Part shown: piece by piece, positions 5,750 through 13,797 of the stretch
Position numbering within the stretch: the first letter of the stretch is position 1
Layout: each line of letters starts with the position of its first letter
Assembly: GCA_904420155.1 (NCBI GenBank)
Contig: CAJFUH010000071.1
Location: 1-14,346 of the forward strand
DNA from: an uncultured Clostridia bacterium
GTDB taxonomy: Bacteria > Bacillota > Clostridia > Oscillospirales > Acutalibacteraceae
Length of the DNA stretch: 14,346 nucleotides
Direction of reading: 5' to 3'
The notes under the pieces: generated by a model
Told to the model about the DNA's origin: nothing
Database searches by the model: none
What the model saw: only the letters and a program-made list of their open reading frames with translations
Position numbers and translations under genes: made by a program

Positions 5750-7516
5750 TTATTTCGCCAGTCTTTCTTTCAAGGAATTCAACTGATCCTTCAGTTCCTG
5801 AGGCAGCTTGTCGCCAAACTTGCCATAGAACTCCTCGATGCCCTTGGCTTCTTCCGCCCAAACATCGTTGTCAACTTCCAGGATGCTCTCCAGAGTTGCC
5901 TTATCCAGATCCAAACCTTCCAGGTTGATATCGTCGGCGTTGGGGACATAACCGATCGCGGTTTCCTTGGCGTCCACTTCGCCTTCGCATCTCTTCAGGA
6001 TCCACTCCAGCACGCGCAGGTTGTCTCCGAATCCAGGCCAAATGAAGTGGCCTTCATCGTCCAGACGGAACCAGTTGGTGTTGAAGATTTTGGGAGCTTT
6101 GTCGCCCAGCACTTTGCCCATCTCGATCCAGTGAGCGAAATAATCGCCCATGTGATAACCGCAGAAGGGCAGCATAGCCATGGGGTCGCGACGTACGACG
6201 CCTACGGCGCCGGCGGCGGCGGCGGTAGTCTCAGAAGCCATGATGGAACCTACGAACACGCCGTTGTTCCAGTCGCGGGACTGATATACCAACGGGGCCG
6301 TCTTGGCGCGGCGGCCGCCGAAGATAATGGCGGAAATCGGCACGCCGGTTACGCTCTCAAACTCGGAGCTGATGCAGGGGCAGTTCTTGGCCGGAGCGGT
6401 AAAACGGCTGTTGGGATGGGCGCCCTTCTCGGTAGAGGTGGTGCCGTCCCAGGGGTTGCCCTTCCAATCCACGGCGTTCTTCGGAGGATTCTTGTCCAGG
6501 CCCTCCCACCACACGGTGTTGTCATCCAAATTGTGGGCCACATTGGTAAAGATGGTGCCCTTGCGGGTGGTAGCCAAAGCGTTGGGGTTGGACTTTTCGT
6601 TGGTACCGGGAGCTACGCCGAAGAAGCCGTTCTCCGGGTTGATGGCCCAAAGTCTTCCATCCGGTCCCTTGCGCATCCAGGCGATATCGTCGCCTACGCA
6701 CCATACTTTGTAGCCCTTGGCTTTGTATCCGGCCGGAGGAATCAGCATGGCCAGGTTGGTCTTGCCGCAAGCGGACGGGAATGCGGCGGCGATGTATTTG
6801 ATCTCTCCCTTGGGATTCTCAATGCCCAGGATGAGCATATGCTCGGCCATCCAGCCTTCATTCTTGCCCAGATAGGAAGCGATACGCAAAGCAAAACACT
6901 TTTTGCCCAGCAGAACGTTTCCGCCGTAACCGGAGTTTACGGAAATGATGGTGTTGTCTTCCGGGAAGTGGCAGATATATCTCTTCTCCGCGTCGATGTC
7001 GCATTTGCAGTGCAGGCCCTTTACCCAATCTTCGCTGTCGCCCAGGGTATCCAGAACCTTCTGGCCTACACGGGTCATGATGGCCATATTCAGCACAACA
7101 TAAATGGAATCGGTCAGCTCAATGCCGATCTTGGCCAAGGGGGAACCAATGGGACCCATGGAATAGGGGATCACATACATGGTACGGCCCTTGTAGCTGC
7201 CGCGGGCAATATCATACAGCATTTTGTAAGCTTCCTGGGGTTCTTTCCAGTGGTTGGTGGGACCTGCGTCCTCTTCCTTCCTGGAACAGATAAAAGTGCG
7301 GTCCTCTACACGGGCCACATCGTTGACAGCCGTACGGTGCAGATAGCAGCCCGGCAGCTTGTCCTGATTCAATTTAATCATTTCGCCGGTAGAGCAAGCT
7401 TCGGCGCGCAAGGCTTCCAGTTGTTCTTCCGAGCCATCGATCCAGACTACCTGATCCGGATTGACGAGCGCTTTCATTTCCTCAATCCAATTGAGAACAG
7501 ACTTATTGTTCGTCAT
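5750..7516 (-). CDS. pckG: Phosphoenolpyruvate carboxykinase, GTP-dependent
   Basis: This 588-aa cytosolic enzyme interconverts oxaloacetate + GTP with PEP + CO2 + GDP, linking the C4 acids to glycolysis/gluconeogenesis. In anaerobes it often runs toward oxaloacetate. The GTP-type family is certain: GYGGN...GKKCFALR (196-211, metal-binding Lys 205/206), H226 in AEHM, the P-loop FPSACGKTNLAM (246-257) with the hyper-reactive Cys250, metal Asp in VGDDIAWM (274-281), GFFGVAPGT (297-305), RFTAPAKNCP (371-380), and guanine-stacking Phe in NWFR (483) and FIWPGFGDN (491, 496). All key residues are present and the length is normal. I chose the start at 7516 (MTNNK) because AAAGGGG lies about 9 nt upstream; the longer frame reaches into the leader. 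A short hairpin (TACCC/GGGTA, 7534-7547) lies just before the binding site. The gene is a single unit with its own promoter and terminator. Confidence 0.97.
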   Translation of the reverse strand: MTNNKSVLNWIEEMKALVNPDQVVWIDGSEEQLEALRAEACSTGEMIKLNQDKLPGCYLHRTAVNDVARVEDRTFICSRKEEDAGPTNHWKEPQEAYKMLYDIARGSYKGRTMYVIPYSMGPIGSPLAKIGIELTDSIYVVLNMAIMTRVGQKVLDTLGDSEDWVKGLHCKCDIDAEKRYICHFPEDNTIISVNSGYGGNVLLGKKCFALRIASYLGKNEGWMAEHMLILGIENPKGEIKYIAAAFPSACGKTNLAMLIPPAGYKAKGYKVWCVGDDIAWMRKGPDGRLWAINPENGFFGVAPGTNEKSNPNALATTRKGTIFTNVAHNLDDNTVWWEGLDKNPPKNAVDWKGNPWDGTTSTEKGAHPNSRFTAPAKNCPCISSEFESVTGVPISAIIFGGRRAKTAPLVYQSRDWNNGVFVGSIMASETTAAAAGAVGVVRRDPMAMLPFCGYHMGDYFAHWIEMGKVLGDKAPKIFNTNWFRLDDEGHFIWPGFGDNLRVLEWILKRCEGEVDAKETAIGYVPNADDINLEGLDLDKATLESILEVDNDVWAEEAKGIEEFYGKFGDKLPQELKDQLNSLKERLAK

Positions 7517-7590
7517 TCGATAATTCCCCTTTCTACCCCGCAGGGTAAACAAGCATACTTTATTGTTGCACACTCTTGCGGTTTGCATTC

Positions 7591-7619
7591 ATTATAATAT
7601 AATTGCCAGTTTTTATCAA
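7591..7619 (-). promoter_or_regulatory. Promoter of pckG
   Basis: On the minus strand, -35 TTGATA (7614-7619), a 17-bp spacer and consensus -10 TATAAT (7591-7596). The predicted start near 7584 gives a leader of about 68 nt that ends in a small hairpin before the ribosome binding site. I did not find a convincing catabolite-control (CRE) site. Confidence 0.85.
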
Positions 7620-7720
7620 TGACTAAATTGTTAATTAAATCCTAGAAAAAGCGATAAACGCTGTCCGTTTTGCATGAATTTGTCTGTTATCCTGCAAAAA
7701 ATCTACTCATTGACAATCAT

Positions 7721-8728
7721 TCACTCTTCTATAGACATCGCCGCGCAAGCATTCAGATCCAATCCTGCTCTCTTTCCGGAACAGTACTCATAATAAGCCT
7801 GCGCCCCCACCATGGCGGCATTATCCCCGCACAGGGACAGCGGCGGCATAAAAAGCTGCCAGCCCTCTTGCCGGCAAATCTCTTCCAGCCGGGAACGCAG
7901 CAGCCGGTTGGCGGACACGCCTCCCGCCGTCACCAGCTTGACGGCCCCTATGTCTTCCGCCGCCTTGACAAACCGGTCCGTCAGGCAGTCCACCACCGCT
8001 TTCCGGAAGGAAGCCGCCAAATCCTCCACCGGCAGTTCCATTCCCTTTTGGGAAGCGTTATGGATCTGGTTAATCACCGCTGTCTTCAGCCCGGAAAAGC
8101 TGAAATCATAGGGGGCCCCGTCTACCCGGGGATGGGGGAACCGAAAGGCGCCGTCATTCCCCCGTTCGGCTACCTGATCCATATGGATACCGCCCGGATA
8201 GGGCATCCCCATGGCCCGGGCCGCCTTGTCAAAAGCTTCGCCGGCGGCGTCGTCCCGGGTGCGCCCTATGACTTTCAGCGCGGTGTAATCCTCCACCTGT
8301 ATGATGTGGCTGTGCCCGCCGGATACCACCAGGCATAAAAAGGGCGGCTTTAAATCCGGATGGGCGATATAGTTGGCCGCGATATGGGACCGCAAATGAT
8401 GCACCGGGATCAGCGGTTTCCCTGTGGACAGCTTCAGCCCTTTTACGAAGTTGACACCCACCAAAAGGGCCCCGATCAGCCCCGGCGCATAGGTGACCGC
8501 CAAAGCGTCCACCTCTCCCAGTTTCATCTCCGCCTGCATAAGCGCCTGCTGGGTCACCCCCACAATGGCCTCCGCATGGCGGCGGGAGGCGATCTCCGGC
8601 ACCACGCCCCCATAGAGCTTGTGTTCCTCCACCTGGGAGGCCACCACGGAAGAGATCACTTTCCTTCCATCTTCCACCACGGCGGCCGCCGTCTCGTCAC
8701 AGGAACTTTCTATCGCTAAAATCCGCAT
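7721..8728 (-). CDS. tsaD: tRNA N6-adenosine threonylcarbamoyltransferase TsaD
   Basis: This 335-aa protein (Gcp/Kae1/YgjD family, ASKHA fold) transfers threonylcarbamoyl from the adenylate to A37 of ANN-decoding tRNAs. The start IESSCDET (7-13), HHLRSH with metal ligands H111 and H115, VVSGGHSHI (134-142), the GEAFDK region (163-168), TAGGVSANRLL (268-278) and metal ligand D302 in GDNAAMVG are all present, and the length is normal. GGAGG lies 10 nt before the ATG. In many Firmicutes the order is tsaE-tsaB-rimI-tsaD; here rimI precedes it but tsaB and tsaE are not in the window. It appears to be the last gene of the polA-to-tsaD operon. Only a weak 4-bp hairpin with a T run (about 7646-7662) follows it, so termination may be leaky before pckG. 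Confidence 0.98.
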   Translation of the reverse strand: MRILAIESSCDETAAAVVEDGRKVISSVVASQVEEHKLYGGVVPEIASRRHAEAIVGVTQQALMQAEMKLGEVDALAVTYAPGLIGALLVGVNFVKGLKLSTGKPLIPVHHLRSHIAANYIAHPDLKPPFLCLVVSGGHSHIIQVEDYTALKVIGRTRDDAAGEAFDKAARAMGMPYPGGIHMDQVAERGNDGAFRFPHPRVDGAPYDFSFSGLKTAVINQIHNASQKGMELPVEDLAASFRKAVVDCLTDRFVKAAEDIGAVKLVTAGGVSANRLLRSRLEEICRQEGWQLFMPPLSLCGDNAAMVGAQAYYEYCSGKRAGLDLNACAAMSIEE

Positions 8729-8811
8729 CCGTTGTTTTCCTCCATCCTAATCCTAAGCGCCCCATATGGAAATCTTTCCACAGTCTTGCGCGGCTCTTTT
8801 TCGTTATCCTC

Positions 8812-9276
8812 TTACTTCCTGAAAAAATAGGTCATGATACATCCATCCTCTTTGGGATGGTCATAAAACCCTTTGCGCAGCCCTACCGGTTCAAACCCCT
8901 CGCTGCGGTACAGCCCTGCTGCGGGAAGGTTGGAAGGACGCACTTCCAGAGACAAAAACTCATACCCCTCTTTTCGCGCGGTTTCCAGCAGGGAACGCAC
9001 CAGCGCCCTGCCGATCCCCTGGTTGCGATACTCCGGGAACACCGCAATGTTGGCGATATACCCTTCCCCGCAAACGCCGTGCATACCCGCGTATCCCGCG
9101 GTCTTCCCATCCCACAGAGCCACAAAAAAACGGGCGGTGGGATTGGTAAGTTCCTCTTCCAACCCCTGCCGGCTCCACGGCTGGGAAAAACAAACGCTCT
9201 CCAGCCGGGCGATTTCCGGGATATGTTCCAGCGCCATGGGCGCAATCACCGCCTTGGCGGCCTTTCCGCTATCCAT
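8812..9276 (-). CDS. rimI: Ribosomal-protein-alanine N-acetyltransferase RimI
   Basis: This 154-aa GNAT acetyltransferase would acetylate the N-terminal alanine of ribosomal protein S18 in RimI-type enzymes. The acetyl-CoA loop RNQGIGRAL (84-92), the strand IANIAVFPEY (74-83) before it, and the C-terminal EVRPSNLPAAGLYRSEGFE (111-129) are typical of RimI. Its place next to tsaD supports the RimI call over a generic GNAT. The start is the ATG at 9274-9276, which lies inside the end of ywlE (8-bp overlap) with AGGAG 7 nt upstream, within the ywlE coding sequence. This suggests translational coupling. Longer in-frame starts would run deep into ywlE and were rejected. Confidence 0.92.
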   Translation of the reverse strand: MDSGKAAKAVIAPMALEHIPEIARLESVCFSQPWSRQGLEEELTNPTARFFVALWDGKTAGYAGMHGVCGEGYIANIAVFPEYRNQGIGRALVRSLLETARKEGYEFLSLEVRPSNLPAAGLYRSEGFEPVGLRKGFYDHPKEDGCIMTYFFRK

Positions 9277-9712
9277 GGGACCGCTCCTGAATGAGGCCGT
9301 ACAGCTTTTCCAAAGCGGCGCGGATCCGGTCCCGGCACACCCGGTAGGTCTGCTCATCCCCTCCAAAGGGGTCGGGGATCTCTTCCCCCAGCACATAAAG
9401 GCGGTTCTCCGGTATGCCCGCCTGGCGCAATACGTAAGCATGGGTGGCGGTCATCACGGCGAACACGTCAAAAGCAGCCAGATTTCCCAAGTCTGAAATT
9501 TTCCTAGCCCGATGTTTGCTGATATCCACCCCGATCTCCTTGCACACTTTCACAGCGTTTTCCGTAGGCGGCGCGTCTTCCGCCGCCGCCAGGCCCGCGC
9601 TCATGCAATAGATCCTTTCTTCATCCCCATGCTCCTCGATCATCTTCCGGAAAATGCCCTCCGCCATAGGGCTCCGGCAGGTATTTCCTGTACATACAAA
9701 CAGTACTTTCAC
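9269..9712 (-). CDS. ywlE: Low-molecular-weight phosphatase, protein-arginine phosphatase type (YwlE)
   Basis: This 147-aa protein has the CX5R signature VCTGNTCRSPMAE at the extreme N-terminus (Cys7, Arg13) and the acid loop DPFGG with Asp114. Tyrosine-specific relatives usually have Ile or Leu where this protein has Thr11. Thr11, the neighbouring Cys12 and DPFGG match the B. subtilis YwlE pattern, which removes phosphate from protein phosphoarginine and so opposes McsB kinase. The specificity is inferred from these residues. The start is GTG at 9710-9712, with AAGGA 10 nt upstream. Its end overlaps rimI by 8 bp. In other Firmicutes ywlE often lies near sua5, another t6A gene, so its position next to tsaD echoes that context. 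Confidence 0.9.
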   Translation of the reverse strand: MKVLFVCTGNTCRSPMAEGIFRKMIEEHGDEERIYCMSAGLAAAEDAPPTENAVKVCKEIGVDISKHRARKISDLGNLAAFDVFAVMTATHAYVLRQAGIPENRLYVLGEEIPDPFGGDEQTYRVCRDRIRAALEKLYGLIQERSHG

Positions 9713-9772
9713 GATGATACCATCCTTTCTCTCCCACGTCCGCTTTATGATCGGATCCCGCTGTGTAATCCG

Positions 9773-10234
9773 TCATAAAATTTCAAAACCGTCCCAAACC
9801 CCATCCTGGCAGCAAGCAAACGCTTCGCTGTTTTCTTCCTGCAAAAACAGCTTGAGATAGTCGGGAATCCCATCGGACAAACGGGGGCTTTTTACCATTT
9901 TCTCAAGATCCATCCAAAAAACCGGCCCTTCCCGGGTCTCTCCAATCAAACTGCCCGTAAACTCACTGGCGCGGTACAGAAAAATGATCCGGCGTTCCCC
10001 CGTTTTCCGGTCGCACCAGTGGACTACGCCGCACAATCTGGGGCGCGCGATACACAGCCCGGTTTCCTCCCGCACTTCCCGGCACACGGAGGCCGCCAGG
10101 CTTTCCCCCGGTTCCACATGGCCTCCCGGGAACGTTAGGCCGTCCCAACGGCTGCCCCGTTTATCCTGTACCAGCACCTTGCCGGTGGCTGGGTCGGTGA
10201 TCATACACATATTTAATAAGGTCGCCTTCGTCAT
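9773..10234 (-). CDS. Nudix hydrolase, MutT/8-oxo-dGTP diphosphatase-like
   Basis: This 153-aa protein has a perfect Nudix box, G38x5E44x7R52E53xxE56E57xG59, the metal-binding signature of enzymes that hydrolyse nucleoside diphosphates linked to another group. The N-terminal strand (ATLLNMCMI), WDGLTFPGG (30-38) just before the box and the later VHWC strand resemble the Firmicute 8-oxo-dGTP diphosphatase group, which would fit repair genes such as polA upstream. The substrate is not proven by sequence. The start at 10234 (MTKAT) is preferred because AAGGAG lies 10 nt upstream; an ATG 9 nt earlier would be only 1 nt from that site. The C-terminal 20 residues, rich in acidic and aromatic residues, are outside the catalytic fold. 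Confidence 0.88.
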   Translation of the reverse strand: MTKATLLNMCMITDPATGKVLVQDKRGSRWDGLTFPGGHVEPGESLAASVCREVREETGLCIARPRLCGVVHWCDRKTGERRIIFLYRASEFTGSLIGETREGPVFWMDLEKMVKSPRLSDGIPDYLKLFLQEENSEAFACCQDGVWDGFEIL

Positions 10235-10272
10235 ATCGACCATACTCCTTTTATGTATCAATCCTTATGGGT

Positions 10273-11106
10273 TCATGCTTCCTGTTCCGGCGCATCCCCA
10301 TCCAGGACTTCCAGTTCCTCTAATTTCTCCCGGGCCTGTTTGGCTTCGATCATGGTATTCCCTTTTTGGGCTACAAATTCCAGACGTTCTTTGGCCCTGT
10401 CCTTGTCCCCTTCCATCAGATCGATACAGGCCAGCTGATACAGGATGGAAACCTTCTGATACAGCACCTTCACCCGGTTCAGGCGATCCATCTGGTACTC
10501 CCGGGCCTTGATCAGCTGACGCTGGTGCAGGTATATCTCCGCTTCCACCGAAGCCAAGGCGGTACGGGCGGCCTTCTCCGCCGTGGAACGCAGCTTGCCG
10601 CTTTTAATCAGGATTTCAATATCCTCCCGGGTGCGCTCCACCATGTCCCATTGGTCCAGCCTGGCGTAACATTTGCTCATCAGGTTATAAACCCGCAGCA
10701 CCGCGTTTTTGCCAATGCCTTTGGACCTCAGGTTAATGGTCTGCAATAAGTCCAGCGCCTGCTGGTAGTCACCCTGGAAGATCATGCCGAAGGCCAATTC
10801 TATTTTATCGTCTACCAGCCCGAATTTTAATTTGCGGTGATTTACGATCCGTTCATACACTTCCCGGTACGTTTTGGCGTCGCAGTGCCGGTATAAGATA
10901 GGGATCAACCCATGGCGGTTTTTCCCTTTGAGGAAACGCCACGCCAAATAGGCAATGCACCATCCCAGAAACGCCCACATAAACAAAATCCAGTTCCTCT
11001 GCCAGATGGAAAGGGCGATCAACGCTAAGGTGATCAGCACGAAAATCCCATCCAGAGCCAGGCTTTTGATCCGATAGTTCCGATAAATCTGCTGTGCTGT
11101 TTTCAT
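10273..11106 (-). CDS. Membrane-anchored TPR-like protein of unknown function
   Basis: This 277-aa protein has two hydrophobic helices near the N-terminus (about 15-33 and 38-57) with a very short hairpin loop, followed by about 215 residues of helical, charged sequence. The soluble part has helix pairs with TPR-like spacing of small and aromatic residues (FGMIFQGDYQQALDLLQ, about 105-121; YNLMSKCYARLDQWDMVERT, about 139-158; YQLACIDLMEGDKDRAKERL, about 223-242). It is probably a scaffold on the inner face of the membrane. A purine-rich AGGAAG/GGGAG tract precedes the ATG. It lies 35 bp after polA and 38 bp before the Nudix gene, so it is probably co-transcribed with both. No enzymatic motif is visible and the partner is unknown. 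Confidence 0.75.
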   Translation of the reverse strand: MKTAQQIYRNYRIKSLALDGIFVLITLALIALSIWQRNWILFMWAFLGWCIAYLAWRFLKGKNRHGLIPILYRHCDAKTYREVYERIVNHRKLKFGLVDDKIELAFGMIFQGDYQQALDLLQTINLRSKGIGKNAVLRVYNLMSKCYARLDQWDMVERTREDIEILIKSGKLRSTAEKAARTALASVEAEIYLHQRQLIKAREYQMDRLNRVKVLYQKVSILYQLACIDLMEGDKDRAKERLEFVAQKGNTMIEAKQAREKLEELEVLDGDAPEQEA

Positions 11107-11141
11107 AATCTTCCTACTCCCTCTCTATATTCCGGCTGTCT

Positions 11142-13754
11142 TCAGCCTTTTGCATCATACCAGGTTTTCCCAATGGACGCTTCCGCTACCAGAGGCACCG
11201 AAAGGGAAACCGCCTGTTCCATCTCTTCCCGCAGCAGTTTGGCGGTCTTCTCCGCTTCTTCCTCAGGAGCTTCCACAATCAGCTCGTCGTGCACCTGCAA
11301 GATCAAGCGGGCTCGCATCCCCTCTTGCTGTAAGCGGCGCTCCACCCGGATCATGGCGATCTTAATGATATCCGCGGCGGTTCCCTGAATGGGCATGTTG
11401 CGGGCCACCCGTTCCCCAAACGCCCGCAGGTTAAAGTTGGAGGAGGCGAGCTCCGGCAGGTAACGCCGTCGGCCGAACATGGTCTCTACATACCCCTGTT
11501 CCTTGGCCTGCTCCGTCACCTGTTTCATATAGCGGTCCACGCCGGAATAGTGGGCCAGATAATCTTTGATATATTGGTCGGCCTCTTTCCGGGTAACGTG
11601 AATATCTTTGGAAAGGGAAAACGCGCCGATGCCGTAAACAATGCCAAAGTTGACCGCCTTGGCGTGGCTGCGCATCAGCGGCGTCACCATATCCAGCGGC
11701 ATGTGGAACACCTGGGACGCAGTGATGGCATGGATGTCCTCTTTTTTGCGGAAAGCCTCGATCATATTGGCGTCCCCGGACACGTGGGCCAGCACCCGCA
11801 GCTCGATTTGGGAATAATCCGCGTCCACCAGCACCCAGCCGTCTTTGGCGCAGAAAAACCGGCGCAGTTCCCGGCCCAGTTCGGTCCTCACCGGGATATT
11901 CTGTAAGTTAGGATCCGTAGAACTGATGCGCCCTGTGCGGGTTTCCGTCTGGTTAAACCGGGAATGGATCCGTCCATCCTCCCCGATGACTTTGAGCAGG
12001 CCGTCGCAGTAAGTGGATTTCAGTTTGCTGAGCATACGGAATTGGAGTACCAGATCCACCGCCGGATGGGCGTAACGCAGCCCTTCCAGCACGTCGGCGC
12101 TGGTGGAATATCCGCTTTTGTTCTTTTTCCCATGGGGCAGCCCCAGCTTGTCAAACAAGGCTTCCCCCAGCTGTTTGGGGGAATTGATATTGAACTCATA
12201 TCCCACCGCCTCATAGACCTGGCGCTGCATTTCCACGAGCTGCCCTTCAATAGCCGCTCCATATTCCCGGATACCCTGTTCGTCCACATCAAACCCAACG
12301 CTTTCCATATGGGCCAGCACCCGGGCCAACGGCAGTTCAATGTCCCGCAGCAGGGCGGTCTGCTGATTCTGTTCAATCTGTTCCCGGAGCTTTTCCTCCA
12401 GGCCGGGCAGCAAAGCGGCCTGCTGCGCCAATTCTTCCCAAGGCTCCGGTACGCCTTGAAGAGCTGGAATCCCCACCTGATATTCCTCCGACAGCCTTTT
12501 CCATTCGTAACTGGCGGAAGATGGGTTGAGCAGGTAAGCGGCCAGCATGGCGTCAAATTGAATGGCGTCCCCCATGCCGGCGGGCCGCCCCTCTAAGCAA
12601 TCCAAAGCGGCATACACGGGCTTGCTGTCGTGGGTGGATAAACAGAGCTGCGGATTGGAAAAGATACGCCCCAACAGCTCCGGCGTGCAGGCTTCTTTTT
12701 CCAGCAGCGCCACCTTTCCCTGACAGCAGAAGGCAAGGCCCTGGATAGCCCCTTTTTTGATCTTGGCACAAAAGGCCGCCTTTCCGGCCTGGTTTAGCTG
12801 GGATACAAGGGCTTCCCCCTCCAGTATCTCCACCGCCATGGGGGATTCTTTGTCCTCCGCCCCCTGCTCCTCCGGAAGGACGTCCGCGTGCATCCCCATC
12901 TTTTCCATCAGCGAGAAAAACTCCAGACGGGCCATGAGCCTGGCAGCCGCCTGTGGGTCCCCTTGGGTGGGGATATAATGGGAAAGCTCCGTATCCACCG
13001 GCGCGTCGGTGACAATGGTCCCCAACATCCGGCTCATATACGCGCTGTCTTTTCCCGCCGTCAGCTTTTTACGCATGCCTTCTTTGATATCCAAGGTTTC
13101 CAAATGCTCATAAATATAATCCAGATCGTGGAATTTCTGGATCAGTTCCGCCGCGCCTTTCTGCCCGATACCCGCCACGCCGGGGATATTGTCGGAACTG
13201 TCCCCCTGGATGGCTTTGATATCGATTAACTGTTTGGGCGTTACCCCGTAGGTTTCCTGAATTTTTTCTTCGTCGTAAAGCGTCACTTCCGGGCGGCCAA
13301 ACTTGGTGGCCGCAATGCGCACGGTGACGTTGGGGGATACCAGCTGCAAGCTGTCCCGGTCCCCTGTGGCAATGACGCACTGGTCGCCGGTTTCTTCACA
13401 GCGGTGCGCCAAAGTTCCCAGGATGTCGTCGGCTTCAAACCCGGCGCATTCCACAAGCTGGTACCCCAGATCCGCCAACAGCTCCTTGAGTACCGGGAGT
13501 TGCTGCGCCAGCTCCTCCGGCATCCCTTTGCGCTGGGCTTTATAACCGTCATAGGCTTTATGGCGGAAGGTAGGTTCCCTCCGGTCAAACGCAATGGCCA
13601 CCGCATCCGGCTGGGTCTCTTCTTTCAGCTTTTGCAGCATGGTCAGAAAACCGTAAATTCCGTTGGTATAAGAACCGTCCTTAGTGGTCAATAGCCTGAT
13701 CCCATAAAAGGCTCGGTTGAGGATGCTGTTGCCGTCAAGCACCAATACTTTCAT
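11142..13754 (-). CDS. polA: DNA polymerase I
   Basis: This 870-aa repair polymerase fills gaps and removes Okazaki RNA primers. The 5'-3' nuclease domain (about 1-290) has D7, GFEADD (105-110), GDRD (131-134) and GDSSDN (184-189). The polymerase domain (about 460-870) has motif A DADYSQIELR (644-653), the O helix RSHAKAVNFGIVYG (695-708) with F703, which fits strong discrimination against dideoxynucleotides, and motif C VHDE (821-824). The middle 3'-5' exonuclease domain is folded but dead: the DxE of ExoI is absent (AAFCAKIKKG, 326-335), the Asp of ExoII is lost (THDSKPVYAAL, 374-384) and YxxxD of ExoIII is missing. This is common in Firmicutes. GGGAG lies 7 nt before the ATG. It is the first gene of the likely operon. 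Confidence 0.98.
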   Translation of the reverse strand: MKVLVLDGNSILNRAFYGIRLLTTKDGSYTNGIYGFLTMLQKLKEETQPDAVAIAFDRREPTFRHKAYDGYKAQRKGMPEELAQQLPVLKELLADLGYQLVECAGFEADDILGTLAHRCEETGDQCVIATGDRDSLQLVSPNVTVRIAATKFGRPEVTLYDEEKIQETYGVTPKQLIDIKAIQGDSSDNIPGVAGIGQKGAAELIQKFHDLDYIYEHLETLDIKEGMRKKLTAGKDSAYMSRMLGTIVTDAPVDTELSHYIPTQGDPQAAARLMARLEFFSLMEKMGMHADVLPEEQGAEDKESPMAVEILEGEALVSQLNQAGKAAFCAKIKKGAIQGLAFCCQGKVALLEKEACTPELLGRIFSNPQLCLSTHDSKPVYAALDCLEGRPAGMGDAIQFDAMLAAYLLNPSSASYEWKRLSEEYQVGIPALQGVPEPWEELAQQAALLPGLEEKLREQIEQNQQTALLRDIELPLARVLAHMESVGFDVDEQGIREYGAAIEGQLVEMQRQVYEAVGYEFNINSPKQLGEALFDKLGLPHGKKNKSGYSTSADVLEGLRYAHPAVDLVLQFRMLSKLKSTYCDGLLKVIGEDGRIHSRFNQTETRTGRISSTDPNLQNIPVRTELGRELRRFFCAKDGWVLVDADYSQIELRVLAHVSGDANMIEAFRKKEDIHAITASQVFHMPLDMVTPLMRSHAKAVNFGIVYGIGAFSLSKDIHVTRKEADQYIKDYLAHYSGVDRYMKQVTEQAKEQGYVETMFGRRRYLPELASSNFNLRAFGERVARNMPIQGTAADIIKIAMIRVERRLQQEGMRARLILQVHDELIVEAPEEEAEKTAKLLREEMEQAVSLSVPLVAEASIGKTWYDAKG

Positions 13755-13788
13755 AGATACGCTCCCATCATGATTTGAGGATGGTATT

Positions 13789-13797
13789 ATTATAACA
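13789..13797 (-). promoter_or_regulatory. Extended -10 promoter of polA operon
   Basis: On the minus strand, TGTTATAAT (13789-13797) is a perfect extended -10 element. No good -35 hexamer lies 17 bp upstream, which is usual for this promoter type. Transcription would start near 13782, giving a leader of only about 28 nt. Confidence 0.75.

Noticed and set aside
5675..7597. A 640-codon plus-strand open frame antisense to pckG.
   Set aside because: The minus strand encodes an unmistakable, full-length GTP-PEPCK; the plus-strand frame is a by-product of its codon bias.
7620..7720. A catabolite-control CRE site upstream of pckG.
   Set aside because: The nearest word has an extra base in the TGNAARCG half and no matching second half.
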